Assembly: GCF_013375155.1 (NCBI RefSeq) | Contig: NZ_JABXOF010000006.1 | Span: 1-64,000, forward strand | DNA: 64,000 nt | DNA from: Serratia ureilytica | GTDB lineage: Bacteria > Pseudomonadota > Gammaproteobacteria > Enterobacterales > Enterobacteriaceae | Reading direction: 5' to 3' | Shown here: piece by piece, positions 1-10,506 of the stretch | How positions within the stretch are numbered: position 1 is the first letter of the stretch | How the letters are laid out: every line of letters begins with the position of its first letter | The notes under the pieces: generated by a model | Seen by the model: the letters and a program-made list of their open reading frames with translations, nothing else | What the model was told of the DNA's origin: nothing | The model's database searches: none | Position numbers and translations under genes: made by a program

Positions 1-39
1 CTTACGGACGTGAGGGTTCAAGTCCCTCTCTTCGCACCA
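1..39 (+). tRNA. tRNA-Leu, 3' part only
   Basis: The window opens inside a tRNA gene. Bases 1-10 look like the end of the long variable arm of a class II tRNA (CTTACGGACG). A T-arm follows with stem GAGGG/CCCTC around loop TTCAAGT (12-28), then acceptor strand TCTTCGC, discriminator A36 and encoded CCA (37-39). The variable arm and acceptor match enterobacterial tRNA-Leu of the leuV/leuP/leuQ type. The anticodon lies outside the window, so the isoacceptor cannot be stated. In E. coli this tRNA cluster also lies near fhuF and yjjZ, which fits the next gene. Confidence 0.9.
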
Positions 40-94
40 ATTGATGATCTCCCCGGCAGTATCCTCGAAAAAATCCCAACGCATTGATGAATCA

Positions 95-113
95 CACGCT
101 AAAGCGTGATTTT
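95..113 (+). terminator. weak terminator after the tRNA
   Basis: A short CACGC/GCGTG stem with a TAAA loop is followed by ATTTTG, 55 bases after the tRNA. The stem has only five pairs. It lies between the tRNA and the convergent DUF1435 gene, so it could serve either. Confidence 0.4.
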
Positions 114-128
114 GCCGTTTCCGGCGTT

Positions 129-413
129 TCACCCGAAGCTGAAGTTCAGGCTGACAGCCGCCAGGCCGCCCGCCAGCGCCATACAGGAAGGCAGCAGCAG
201 ATAGTGGCGCAGCCGGCTGTTGAACAACATGACCAGCGTGGCCAACATCGCTATCACGATCAGGGTGCGCAACTGCACCATATCCAGGTCGATCAAGGCC
301 AGCAGCGGCATCAGCGCACAAGGCAGCAAAACGCCCCAGGCGCTGGCCAGGCGATCCCCGAGGCACCAACTGACGCCCCACAGCCCGCACGCGGCAATCA
401 TGGCGGTGAGCAT
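129..413 (-). CDS. DUF1435 small inner-membrane protein (YjjZ-like)
   Basis: The product has 94 residues and is almost entirely hydrophobic, with about three membrane segments separated by short basic turns. It has no catalytic motif. Length, hydropathy and position near a tRNA-Leu fit the DUF1435/YjjZ family, whose E. coli member lies beside fhuF and is known to be Fur-controlled. A near-consensus Fur box sits 19 bases upstream of the start, so iron-regulated expression is likely. The biochemical role is unknown. The family call is from memory and moderately certain; a small iron-responsive membrane protein is well supported. Confidence 0.65.
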   Translation of the reverse strand: MLTAMIAACGLWGVSWCLGDRLASAWGVLLPCALMPLLALIDLDMVQLRTLIVIAMLATLVMLFNSRLRHYLLLPSCMALAGGLAAVSLNFSFG

Positions 414-431
414 GACAACCCCCCTTCAAGT

Positions 432-450
432 GATAATGATAACCAATATC
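432..450. promoter_or_regulatory. Fur box
   Basis: The 19-mer GATAATGATAACCAATATC matches the classical Fur consensus GATAATGATAATCATTATC at 17 of 19 positions. It lies directly upstream of the leftward DUF1435 gene and should overlap its promoter. It could also influence the rightward GGDEF gene, whose start is about 220 bases away. Confidence 0.8.
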
Positions 451-673
451 ATATAACACTTTTTTGGCCGCCGCATCATTTTCACTGCGCTGACCAAACC
501 CAGATGACACCAGCATGAAAAAATGATAATTTGACATAAGAAAATTCCTAGTCCTGTTTGCATGATAATAATCACAATCCTCAACCATGCAATTCAAGTG
601 GATATTCGCGCCAAAGGAATGCTTCTCAACCTTAATTATTCGACAGAACGACTTTGCAAAGAGTGACCTCCGT

Positions 674-1753
674 ATGAACGCCCGTTCTTATCAGGAATTA
701 CTGAACAGCAAGCAGCGCCTGGCATTATTTCTTTTTCTGATAATGAATGCCGCCTCTTCCGTATTTACATTATTGTTCCCTTTTAGGGATACGCCCGCAT
801 TTACCCTACCTTTATTATGTATACCGCTATTTTGTCTGGTAGCGGCGCTATTGTCCCTGCAAACGCCACGCAAATACTTGTGCAAACTCAACCTGTTCGC
901 CGGCGTGCTCGGCCTGCTCTGGGCCGCACATATTTACGTTAAAAGTCAATATTGCCTACCGAATAACCAAGATTTTTTATTAATTAGTTTGTTTAGCATC
1001 TTTTTTATCAGCGCTATTTCCCTGACGGACAACTTTACCGCCTTTTGTTTACACGCCGTGCCTTCCGCAATGGTGATCCTGGCTTTAGACGGCATGCATA
1101 ATACCCTGCGGATATTATTCACCACGCTATTACCTATTATCGCTTTCTCCATCCACCACCTGATGTTGAAACGCAGTGAAATCTTTACTCACGCGCTGGT
1201 GGCCAACCTGTATAACGAGCGAGATAAATTCAATAATTTGAGCATGATCGATCCTCTGACCGGCCTTTATAACCGGCGCGGGCTGGAGAATAAGATCACG
1301 ATGCTGCTGGAACCGCAAACCGGCCATCATTACGTGCTGTTGCTGGATATCGACCACTTCAAGGTCTATAACGACAGCTACGGCCACGCCATGGGCGATC
1401 GGGCGTTGGTGCAGGTGGCGGTCGCCATCCGCGATGCGGTGCGTTCGCGCGACATCGTGGTGCGTTACGGCGGGGAAGAATTTTTGGTGCTGCTGACCAA
1501 CGTGCACGAAGGCTACGCGGCGCAGCTGGCCGAACGGGTGCGCCAGCGGGTGGCGGAGCTGAACATCCCGCACGGCGCCAGTCCGCAGCACAGCGGCACG
1601 CTGACGCTCAGCGCCGGCATCTCCGCGTTGGAAAAACTGGACATCGAATCGGCGATAGGCGCGGCCGACGCCGCGCTCTATCTGGCGAAGCACAGCGGCC
1701 GCAACAATATTCAGCTGGCGCAAAACGTCGAGCCCGCTGCCGTTCACTCTTAA
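674..1753 (+). CDS. membrane-anchored diguanylate cyclase (GGDEF)
   Basis: The 359-residue protein has an N-terminal half of about six membrane segments (residues 15-170) and a C-terminal GGDEF domain (about 200-355). The active-site motif is GGEEF at residues 266-270. The product-inhibition I-site RxxD is present as RSRD (257-260), exactly five residues before it. An active cyclase making c-di-GMP from two GTP, with feedback control, is therefore expected. The ATG at 674 follows GAGTGA with good spacing; an in-frame ATG at 587 would add 29 residues but lacks a convincing ribosome site. There is no EAL domain. The input signal of the membrane sensor is unknown. Confidence 0.9.
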   Translation: MNARSYQELLNSKQRLALFLFLIMNAASSVFTLLFPFRDTPAFTLPLLCIPLFCLVAALLSLQTPRKYLCKLNLFAGVLGLLWAAHIYVKSQYCLPNNQDFLLISLFSIFFISAISLTDNFTAFCLHAVPSAMVILALDGMHNTLRILFTTLLPIIAFSIHHLMLKRSEIFTHALVANLYNERDKFNNLSMIDPLTGLYNRRGLENKITMLLEPQTGHHYVLLLDIDHFKVYNDSYGHAMGDRALVQVAVAIRDAVRSRDIVVRYGGEEFLVLLTNVHEGYAAQLAERVRQRVAELNIPHGASPQHSGTLTLSAGISALEKLDIESAIGAADAALYLAKHSGRNNIQLAQNVEPAAVHS

Positions 1754-1779
1754 GCCGCCGTGGTAACGGCGCGGCGGCT
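1753..1779. terminator. inverted repeat between GGDEF and tetR genes
   Basis: AGCCGCCG and CGGCGGCT form an eight-pair stem with an 11-base loop, overlapping the GGDEF stop codon and preceding the convergent TetR stop. There is no strong T tract, so the hairpin is clear but the terminator call is tentative. Confidence 0.45.
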
Positions 1780-1798
1780 GACATCAACACTTATACGG

Positions 1799-2395
1799 CT
1801 ATACGGCGGTGGAACGCAGCCCGTTCAGCAACAGGTTCAAACTGGCCAAGGCTTGTTCCAGCCCCACGTCTTTTTCCGGATGATGGGCGACCCACAGCGC
1901 GGCATCCATCAGGCCGCCGTTGATTAAATGCGCCAGCGCTTCCGGATCGGCAACGGCGATACGCCGCTGCGCCATCAATAACTCCAATGCGCCCGTCATC
2001 CAGCTGATGCACGCCAGCTTGCTGGCCCGCAGATATTCAGCTCCCAGCACCGAAGGTGAATCACGCAACAGAATGCGTTGCGCTTGCGGCTCCGTCATCA
2101 TGATCAGATAACTGCGGCAACGCGCCGCAAAAGCCTCCCAGTCATCCGCAGTACTCGCGGTTATCTCAGCCAGATGCGCATCCATCTCCGCATCTATCGC
2201 CTGCACCACCGCCAGGAACAGCCCCTTTTTATCGCCAAAATGGTGATAGAGCGCGCCGCGCGTCAGGCCGGCCTGGGCGGTGAGATCATCCATCACCGTT
2301 TCGGCATACCCCACGTTGCCGAATTGCAGGCGGGCCGCCGCCACCAGCTTTTGTCGGGTTTCTTCAATCATTTCGGTACGCGCTTTACGTGCCAT
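1799..2395 (-). CDS. TetR-family repressor
   Basis: The 198-residue protein has a TetR N-terminal DNA-binding domain: the helix-turn-helix TAQAGLTRGALYHHF lies near residues 39-53, then GDKKGLFLAVV. A divergent C-terminal ligand domain follows. It is transcribed away from an MFS transporter, and the shared region holds two strong inverted repeats. This is the usual layout of a repressor that controls itself and the neighbouring efflux pump. The inducer cannot be read from sequence. Confidence 0.9.
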   Translation of the reverse strand: MARKARTEMIEETRQKLVAAARLQFGNVGYAETVMDDLTAQAGLTRGALYHHFGDKKGLFLAVVQAIDAEMDAHLAEITASTADDWEAFAARCRSYLIMMTEPQAQRILLRDSPSVLGAEYLRASKLACISWMTGALELLMAQRRIAVADPEALAHLINGGLMDAALWVAHHPEKDVGLEQALASLNLLLNGLRSTAV

Positions 2396-2431
2396 GGGTT
2401 CACTCCCGCCTCGTTATTGATGACGTTATAA

Positions 2432-2479
2432 TTGACATACGCTATGTATGTCAATTAACGTAACATACGTGGCGTATGT
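2432..2479. promoter_or_regulatory. tandem TetR operators
   Basis: Two related palindromes lie between the divergent tetR and MFS genes. TTGACATAC-N5-GTATGTCAA is at 2432-2454 (9-5-9, perfect arms). ACATACG-TGG-CGTATGT is at 2463-2479 (7-3-7). Both share the half-site ACATACG/CGTATGT, and their centres are 28 bases apart. This fits two repressor dimers covering both promoters. Confidence 0.8.
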
Positions 2480-2531
2480 CAATGATGGACATTGAGCGAA
2501 TACCGAGCCGCAACATTCCGGAGCCCATTTT

Positions 2532-3728
2532 ATGGCAAATCCTTATTTCAAACTGTTCACCGCCCCGGGCAGCAAGGCGTTTTCCTCTGCCGGGCTAATC
2601 GCGCGCCTGCCGGTCTCGATGACCGGCATCGGCATCATTACCATGCTCTCGCAGGTACGCGGCTCCTATTGGTTAGCGGGCGCGGTGGCGGCGACGTTCG
2701 CCTTTTCCATGGCGCTGCTCGCGCCGCAGATCGCGCGCGCAGCGGATCGCTTCGGCCAACGCCGAGTGCTGCCGTATGCCACCGGGACCAGCGCGATCGC
2801 CCTCTTGCTGCTGCTGATTTGCACTCGCTGCCAGGCACCGGATTGGGCGCTGTTCGTCTTCGCCGCGCTCGCGGGCGGCATGCCCAGCATCTCCGCGATG
2901 GTCAGAGCTCGCTGGAGCGAAATTTATCGCGGCACGCCGCAGCTGCACACGGCATTTTCATTCGAGTCGGTGTTGGACGAAGTCGCCTTTATCATCGGCC
3001 CGCCGATCGCCGTGGGGCTCAGCGTTTCACTTTTCCCAGAAGCCGGTCCTCTGGTGGCCGCGCTGCTTCTGGTGGCGGGCGTCACGGCATTCGCCTTGCA
3101 AAAAAGCACACAGCCCCCGGTTTACACCCACAACAGCGAGCGGCAGCGCGCCATCCTGGCTATGCCGTCAATGCAAATTCTGGTGCTGGCGCTGATCGCC
3201 CTGGGCACCATTGTCGGCACCGTGGACGTCATCAGCGTGGCCTTCGCCGAGCAGCAAGGCCAGCCGGCCGCCGCCAGCATCGTGCTGTCGGTTTACGCGT
3301 TTGGCTCCTGCCTCGCCGGGCTGATTTTCGGCGCAATGAAGATCCCCGTCCCCTTGCCCCGCCTGTTCTTATACGCGGCGTTCGCCACCGCATTCACTAC
3401 CCTGCCGCTGCTGTGGGTGCACAATGTCTTGACGCTGGCGGCGGCGATGTTTGTCGCCGGACTGTTTTTCGCGCCGACCATGATCATTGCCATGGGGCTG
3501 GTTGAAAACATCGTGCCCCCCGCCAGGCTGACGGAGGGATTGACCTGGATGGTCACCGGTCTGGGGATAGGCGTGGCGTTCGGCGCAGCCCTGGCGGGCC
3601 TGGCGATCGACGCTGCGGGGATAACGGCCGGCTTTGGCGTCACGCTCACGGCCGGCCTGGTCGTACTGCTGGTGGCGGCCGGCGGCTATCGCCTAATGCG
3701 GCGAACGCTGGCCTTGAAAGCGGCGTAA
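2532..3728 (+). CDS. MFS transporter under TetR control
   Basis: The 398-residue product has about 12 membrane helices. A basic segment after helix 2 (AADRFGQRRVLPY) resembles the MFS loop 2-3 signature. No substrate motif is recognised. The divergent TetR gene with shared operators suggests drug or toxic-metabolite export by proton antiport in the inner membrane. The ATG at 2532 follows GGAG at fair spacing. It ends ten bases before a convergent lysR gene. Confidence 0.8.
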   Translation: MANPYFKLFTAPGSKAFSSAGLIARLPVSMTGIGIITMLSQVRGSYWLAGAVAATFAFSMALLAPQIARAADRFGQRRVLPYATGTSAIALLLLLICTRCQAPDWALFVFAALAGGMPSISAMVRARWSEIYRGTPQLHTAFSFESVLDEVAFIIGPPIAVGLSVSLFPEAGPLVAALLLVAGVTAFALQKSTQPPVYTHNSERQRAILAMPSMQILVLALIALGTIVGTVDVISVAFAEQQGQPAAASIVLSVYAFGSCLAGLIFGAMKIPVPLPRLFLYAAFATAFTTLPLLWVHNVLTLAAAMFVAGLFFAPTMIIAMGLVENIVPPARLTEGLTWMVTGLGIGVAFGAALAGLAIDAAGITAGFGVTLTAGLVVLLVAAGGYRLMRRTLALKAA

Positions 3729-3738
3729 ACCGCCTGCG

Positions 3739-4662
3739 CTAAACGGTTTCCCAAATCGCCTTGCCCTGCCAGCGCCGTTCGATCGCCGCCAGAAACAGTT
3801 TCACTTTGGGGGAGAGATGGCGTCGGCTGGGATAGACGGCGCAGATCGGCGGCCCCGGGCGACAATAGCGTTCCGGCACCAGCGTGCCGGCCGCCATCTG
3901 TTCACCGACCAGAAACGCCCCTACCTGACACAGACCGGCCCCGGCGACGGCTGCATCCCGCAATGCCTCGACGTTGTTGAAACGCATCCGGCCGCGCACC
4001 GGCTGTTCGTGCAGTTGGCCGTTAACCCGATAGCGCCAGGGCGCCGGCAATCCCTGGTGGCTGAAGACCAGCGTCTCGTGATCGCCCAGCGCCTCCGGTG
4101 TCGCAGGCGTGCCGTAGCGCGCCAGATAGTCCGGCGCCGCGCAGGTGATCAGGCGGTGCGGCGCGAGCACCCGCCGCACCAGCCGACTGTCGTCGCTGCC
4201 GCCGACGCGGATCGCCATGTCGATGCCGTCGCGCACCAAATCGCTGTAATCGTCGGAGAAGCTGACGTCGGCGTCCACCTCCGGCCACTGCGCCAAAAAT
4301 TCCCGCAGAATCGGCAAAATATGCAACCGCCCCAACGAGACCGGCACATCCAGCCGCAGCCGCCCGCGCGGGGTTTGCCGCCGCGTATTGAGCGCCGTTT
4401 CCGCCTCTTCGGCCTGCGACAGGATGCGCTGCGCATATTCGTAAAACACCGCGCCGTCTTCGGTCAGGCTGACGCTGCGCGTGGTGCGTTGCAGCAGCCG
4501 GGTCGCCAATCGCGCCTCCAATCGGTTCACGCATTTGCCCGCCGCCGATCGGGAGATGCCCAGTCTCTCGGCCGCCAGCGTGAAGCTGCAGGCGTCGGCG
4601 ACGCGAATGAATACCAGCAGGTCGGTCAGGTTATCCAACGGCATAGACGGTAAATTAGCCAC
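3739..4662 (-). CDS. LysR-family regulator
   Basis: The 307-residue protein has a LysR winged helix at residues 8-67 (FTLAAERLGISRSAAGKCV) and a periplasmic-binding-protein-like effector domain after about residue 95. Wording such as GRLRLDVPVSLGR is typical of the large CrgA/DmlR-like subgroup. The GTG at 4662 has GGGGAC upstream; an ATG six codons later (4644) lacks a ribosome site. It is divergent from an MFS gene across 90 bases, so it probably regulates that gene and itself. Confidence 0.88.
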   Translation of the reverse strand: MANLPSMPLDNLTDLLVFIRVADACSFTLAAERLGISRSAAGKCVNRLEARLATRLLQRTTRSVSLTEDGAVFYEYAQRILSQAEEAETALNTRRQTPRGRLRLDVPVSLGRLHILPILREFLAQWPEVDADVSFSDDYSDLVRDGIDMAIRVGGSDDSRLVRRVLAPHRLITCAAPDYLARYGTPATPEALGDHETLVFSHQGLPAPWRYRVNGQLHEQPVRGRMRFNNVEALRDAAVAGAGLCQVGAFLVGEQMAAGTLVPERYCRPGPPICAVYPSRRHLSPKVKLFLAAIERRWQGKAIWETV

Positions 4663-4752
4663 GCTTTGTCCCCAATGTTGCGCATTCAGGCCAGTTTATC
4701 AGCCATTTTGGCGCGGATACACTGAGGTTCGTCATCTGTTGGGAGAGTCATT

Positions 4753-5955
4753 ATGAGTGCCTTACACGCCGACGGCGGCGCAAAAGCGTGGCTGGCGACC
4801 TTCGCGGTCGGCCTGTCCACCTTTACCGTCGTCACCGCAGAAATGCTGCCCGTCGGGCTGCTGACCCCGATCGTCAGCACCCTGAACGCATCGATCGGCC
4901 GCGCCGGGCTGCTGATTTCCCTGCCGGCCCTGTTCGCCGCGCTGTTCGCCCCGCTGGTGGTGCTGGGCGCCCGGCGCACGGACCGCCGCAACCTGCTGGC
5001 GGGCTTTCTGCTGCTGCTGATCGCCGCTAACCTGCTGGCCGCCGCCGCCACCTCCCTGGCGCTGCTGTTCGCTGCGCGCATTCTGCTGGGCTTTTGCATC
5101 GGCGGTATCTGGGCCATCGCCGGCGGGCTGGCGGAACGCCTGGTGCCGCCGGCCTCCGTCGGATTGGCGCTGTCCATCATCTTCGGCGGCGTAGCGGCGG
5201 CCTCGGTGTTCGGCGTGCCGCTCGGGGTATTCCTCGGCGAAGCGCTGGGCTGGCGCATGGCGTTTCTGGCGGTCGCCGTTCTGGCGGCGCTGACCCTGCT
5301 CCTGCTGGTGTGCGTGCTGCCGCCGCTGCCGGTCACGCAGGCGATCGGCTGGCGGTCGTTCACCGCGCAACGCGCGAATCGCCGGCTGCTGACCGGGCTG
5401 CTGCTGACGTTTCTGCTGGTCGCCGGTCACTTTATGGCTTACACCTTTGTCCGTCCGCTGCTGCAGACGGTCTCCGGCACCGAGAGCCGCTGGGTGGGGC
5501 CGCTGCTGTTCGCCTACGGCATCGCCGGCCTCGTCGGGAATTTTATCGCCGGCCAGGCCGCCGCCAAACGACTGTGCCGCACCCTGGCGCTGATCGCCCT
5601 CGGGCTGGCGCTCGCCGTCCTGCTGCTGCCGCTGCTGGGCCACACGCCGCTGAGCGGCGGCGCCTTCCTGCTGCTGTGGGGCATCGCCTACGGCGGCGTT
5701 TCCGTTGCGCTGATGGCGTGGATGCTCAAGGCGGCTCCCGATGCGGCCGAGGTCGCCTCTTCACTGTATATCGCGCTGTTTAACCTGGCGATTTCCTGCG
5801 GTTCGCTGGTGGGCGGGCTGGTGGTGGATGCCGGCGGCCTGACGATAAACGGCGCGCTGTCCGGCCTGGTGCTGCTGCTGGCGTTGGCCATCCTGATGGG
5901 GACCCGGCGGCAGATGCCGAAAACGGCGGCGAAGGCCGATTCGCCGCCGGGTTGA
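4753..5955 (+). CDS. DHA1-type MFS efflux transporter
   Basis: The 400-residue protein has about 12 membrane helices. The opening (FAVGLSTFTVVTAEMLPVGL) and the loop LGARRTDRRNLLAG resemble the AraJ/SotB/NepI/YdhP group of DHA1 exporters. That group exports sugars, nucleosides or drugs, but the substrate here is not readable. GGGAGAG precedes the ATG. The divergent LysR gene is the likely regulator. The stop at 5955 nearly abuts the convergent fucP-like gene. Confidence 0.82.
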   Translation: MSALHADGGAKAWLATFAVGLSTFTVVTAEMLPVGLLTPIVSTLNASIGRAGLLISLPALFAALFAPLVVLGARRTDRRNLLAGFLLLLIAANLLAAAATSLALLFAARILLGFCIGGIWAIAGGLAERLVPPASVGLALSIIFGGVAAASVFGVPLGVFLGEALGWRMAFLAVAVLAALTLLLLVCVLPPLPVTQAIGWRSFTAQRANRRLLTGLLLTFLLVAGHFMAYTFVRPLLQTVSGTESRWVGPLLFAYGIAGLVGNFIAGQAAAKRLCRTLALIALGLALAVLLLPLLGHTPLSGGAFLLLWGIAYGGVSVALMAWMLKAAPDAAEVASSLYIALFNLAISCGSLVGGLVVDAGGLTINGALSGLVLLLALAILMGTRRQMPKTAAKADSPPG

Positions 5956-5956
5956 A

Positions 5957-7186
5957 TCAGGCGCGGCGCTGCCGCAGGCCGTAAACCAGCACCACCGCGA
6001 AGCACAACAGCGGCAGCAGATAAGAGAGCGCGGTGCTGTAACGGTCAGCCAGCGCCCCCATAAAGTACGGCATGATGGCGCCGCCGACGATCGCCATGAT
6101 CATAAAGGAGCTGGCGCGCTTGGTGTGTTTACCCAGGTTTTTCACCCCCAGGGCGAAAATGGTCGGGAACATGATCGACATAAAGAAGAATACCGCGATC
6201 AGCGCCACCACCGACACGCCGTCAACGCTCAGCATCACCACGCCGCACAGCGCGATGTTGATCAGCGCATAGGCCGCCAACAGCGTCGCCGGCTTGACTC
6301 GCCCCATCAACCAGGTGCTGAAGAAGCGCCCGACCATAAAGCAGATCATGGCGATCGACAGCAGGTAAGAGGCGCTCTGGTTAGACACCTCGCGCCAGTG
6401 TTCGGTGGCATAGTTGATGAAGAACGCCCCTACGCCCACCTGCGCCGCCACGTAAAAGAACTGCGTGATAACCCCGCCGACGAAATGCGGATGCTGCCAC
6501 AATCCCTGCGCTATCACGCCGTGTACCGGTTTTTCCTCTTCGCGGATCGCCGGCAGCCGGGTGCGGCTGAACAACAGCGCGATCAGCAGCACCAGCACGG
6601 CGATCGCCACATAGGTCATCTTCACCGCGCTCTGATCGCCGCCGCCGGCGGACTGGCTGGCGGAGAAGAACAGCGTGCCGCCGATCAACGGGCCGATAAA
6701 CTGCCCGAGGCCGTTGAACGACTGGGCCAGGTTGAGCCGCCGTTCGGCGCCCTGCGCGTCGCCCAGCACCGTGGCGTACGGGTTGGCGGCCGTTTCCAGG
6801 CAGCCCAAACCGCTGGCGATAACGAACAGCGCGAACAGGAACACGCCGAAGCTGTTGGCCGACGCCGCCGGCACGAACAGCAGCGCCCCCAGCGCATACA
6901 GACACAGCCCGACCAGAATGCCCGCCTTATAGCCCTTGCGGTCCATAAAGTATCCGGCGGGCAGCGCCACCAGGAAATAGGCGCCGAAATAGGCCGCCTG
7001 CAACAGCCCCGACTGCGCCTTGGTAACGTGCAACGTCTCCTGAAAATGTTTGTTTAATACGTCCAGCAGGCCATAGGACAGCCCCCACATGAAGAACAGG
7101 CTGGTGACCAGGATAAAGGCCCAGCGCAGATTGGCGGTCACGGGGACGCCCGGCTGCGCGGAGGCCGCACTTTTTTCAGCAAGCAT
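5957..7186 (-). CDS. fucP: L-fucose:H+ symporter, FucP family
   Basis: The 409-residue MFS protein resembles FucP throughout: an opening like FFMWGLSYGLLDVLNKHFQ, then YFGAYFLVALPAGYFMDRKG, and GLGCLETAANPYATVLG with the conserved Asn-Pro motif of the family. About 12 helices are expected in the inner membrane. It is the last gene of the leftward L-fucose operon and would import the sugar that the upstream genes oxidise. Related permeases carry other hexoses, but the operon supports L-fucose. Confidence 0.88.
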   Translation of the reverse strand: MLAEKSAASAQPGVPVTANLRWAFILVTSLFFMWGLSYGLLDVLNKHFQETLHVTKAQSGLLQAAYFGAYFLVALPAGYFMDRKGYKAGILVGLCLYALGALLFVPAASANSFGVFLFALFVIASGLGCLETAANPYATVLGDAQGAERRLNLAQSFNGLGQFIGPLIGGTLFFSASQSAGGGDQSAVKMTYVAIAVLVLLIALLFSRTRLPAIREEEKPVHGVIAQGLWQHPHFVGGVITQFFYVAAQVGVGAFFINYATEHWREVSNQSASYLLSIAMICFMVGRFFSTWLMGRVKPATLLAAYALINIALCGVVMLSVDGVSVVALIAVFFFMSIMFPTIFALGVKNLGKHTKRASSFMIMAIVGGAIMPYFMGALADRYSTALSYLLPLLCFAVVLVYGLRQRRA

Positions 7187-7226
7187 GGTGATACCCTCGT
7201 ATCGTCTGGCGATGATGATGTTGGCG

Positions 7227-9200
<1,974 letters not shown>

Positions 9201-9214
9201 GCGATCCTCCCGGC

Positions 9215-10492
9215 TCACCCGCGGAACCGATACTGCTCGATCGAAGACGGATGCATCTCGATCGAATAGCCGGGACGGCTCGGCGGCATGTAGGCCGCAC
9301 CGTTGATCACGCAGGGATCGACAAAGTGCTCATGCAAATGATCGACGTACTCGATCACCCGGCCTTCGTGGGTGCCGGCAATGCACAGGTAGTCGATCAT
9401 CGACAGGTGCTGCACGTACTCGCACAGCCCGACGCCGCCGGCGTGCGGGCAGACCGGCAGCTGGTATTTGGCCGCCATCAGCATCACCGCCAGCACTTCG
9501 TTGACGCCGCCGAGGCGGCAGGCGTCGATCTGCACCACGTCCACCGCGCCACGCATGATGAACTGCTTGAACATGATGCGGTTCTGGCACATCTCACCGG
9601 TGGCCACCTTGACCGGCGCCACCCCTTCGCGGATGCGGCGATGCCCTTCGACGTCGTCCGGGCTGGTCGGCTCTTCGATAAACCAGGGTTTGGCGAACGC
9701 CAGATGTTTCACCCACGGAATGGCTTCATCCACCTCCCACACCTGGTTGGCGTCGATCATCAGCCGGCGATCCGGGCCGATCACCTCACGGGCGATGCGC
9801 ACCCGGCGAATGTCGTCTTCCAGATCGCGCCCGACCTTCAGCTTCAGGTAGGAGAAACCGGCGTCGACCGCTTCCTGGCACAGGCGGCGCAGCTTGTCGT
9901 CCGGGTAGCCCAGCCAGCCGGCGGAGGTGGTGTAGCAGGGATACCCCTCCTGCAGCAGCCGCTCCAGACGCTGCTCTTTGCCCTCGGCCCGCTGTTTCAG
10001 CAGCGCCAGCGCTTCCTGCGGCGTGATGCAGTCGGTGATGTAACGGAAGTCGATGCAGCGCACCAGCTCCTCCGGCGTCATCTCCGCCACCAGCCGCCAC
10101 ACCGGCTTGCCGACCGATTTGGCCCACAGATCCCACACCGCGTTGACCACCGCGCCGGTCGCCAGGTGAATGGCCCCCTTGTCCGGCCCGATCCAGCGCA
10201 ACTGGCTGTCGCTGGTGAAACGCCGCCAGAAGGCGCCCATGTCGGCGGCGATATCCTCCAGCCGCTCACCAACGATCTGATGTTCCAGCGCGCGGATCGC
10301 CGCACAACAGATCTCGTTGCCGCGGCCGATGGTGAACGTCAGCCCGTGGCCGCTGAGATCCGCGCGATCGGTCTCCAGGATCACGTAGGCGGCGGAATAG
10401 TCGGGATCCGGATTCATGGCGTCGGATCCGTCCAGCCCCAACGAGGTGGGGAAACGAATGTCTTCAACCCGCAGTGCGGTAATGGTGGTCAT
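9215..10492 (-). CDS. L-fuconate dehydratase (enolase superfamily)
   Basis: The 425-residue protein has the full active site of fuconate dehydratases: KLK with K219, D247 in MIDANQVWE, E273 in FIEEPTSPDD, E300 in ATGEMCQNR and H350 in CPHAGGVGLCEYVQH. These match the residues known for Xanthomonas FucD with a constant offset of one. It removes water from L-fuconate to give 2-keto-3-deoxy-L-fuconate. The ATG at 10492 has GGGAGC upstream; the open frame continues 88 codons further without family resemblance. Confidence 0.92.
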   Translation of the reverse strand: MTTITALRVEDIRFPTSLGLDGSDAMNPDPDYSAAYVILETDRADLSGHGLTFTIGRGNEICCAAIRALEHQIVGERLEDIAADMGAFWRRFTSDSQLRWIGPDKGAIHLATGAVVNAVWDLWAKSVGKPVWRLVAEMTPEELVRCIDFRYITDCITPQEALALLKQRAEGKEQRLERLLQEGYPCYTTSAGWLGYPDDKLRRLCQEAVDAGFSYLKLKVGRDLEDDIRRVRIAREVIGPDRRLMIDANQVWEVDEAIPWVKHLAFAKPWFIEEPTSPDDVEGHRRIREGVAPVKVATGEMCQNRIMFKQFIMRGAVDVVQIDACRLGGVNEVLAVMLMAAKYQLPVCPHAGGVGLCEYVQHLSMIDYLCIAGTHEGRVIEYVDHLHEHFVDPCVINGAAYMPPSRPGYSIEMHPSSIEQYRFRG

Positions 10493-10506
10493 GGCGGCGC
10501 TCCCGG

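Noticed and set aside
1-128. tRNA-Leu as the attachment site of a genomic island
   Set aside because: No integrase, direct repeat of the tRNA end or composition break follows; the next gene is an ordinary enterobacterial neighbour.
564-582. A second Fur-like site before the GGDEF gene
   Set aside because: GATAATAATCACAATCCTC matches only the first part of the consensus; the other arm is missing.
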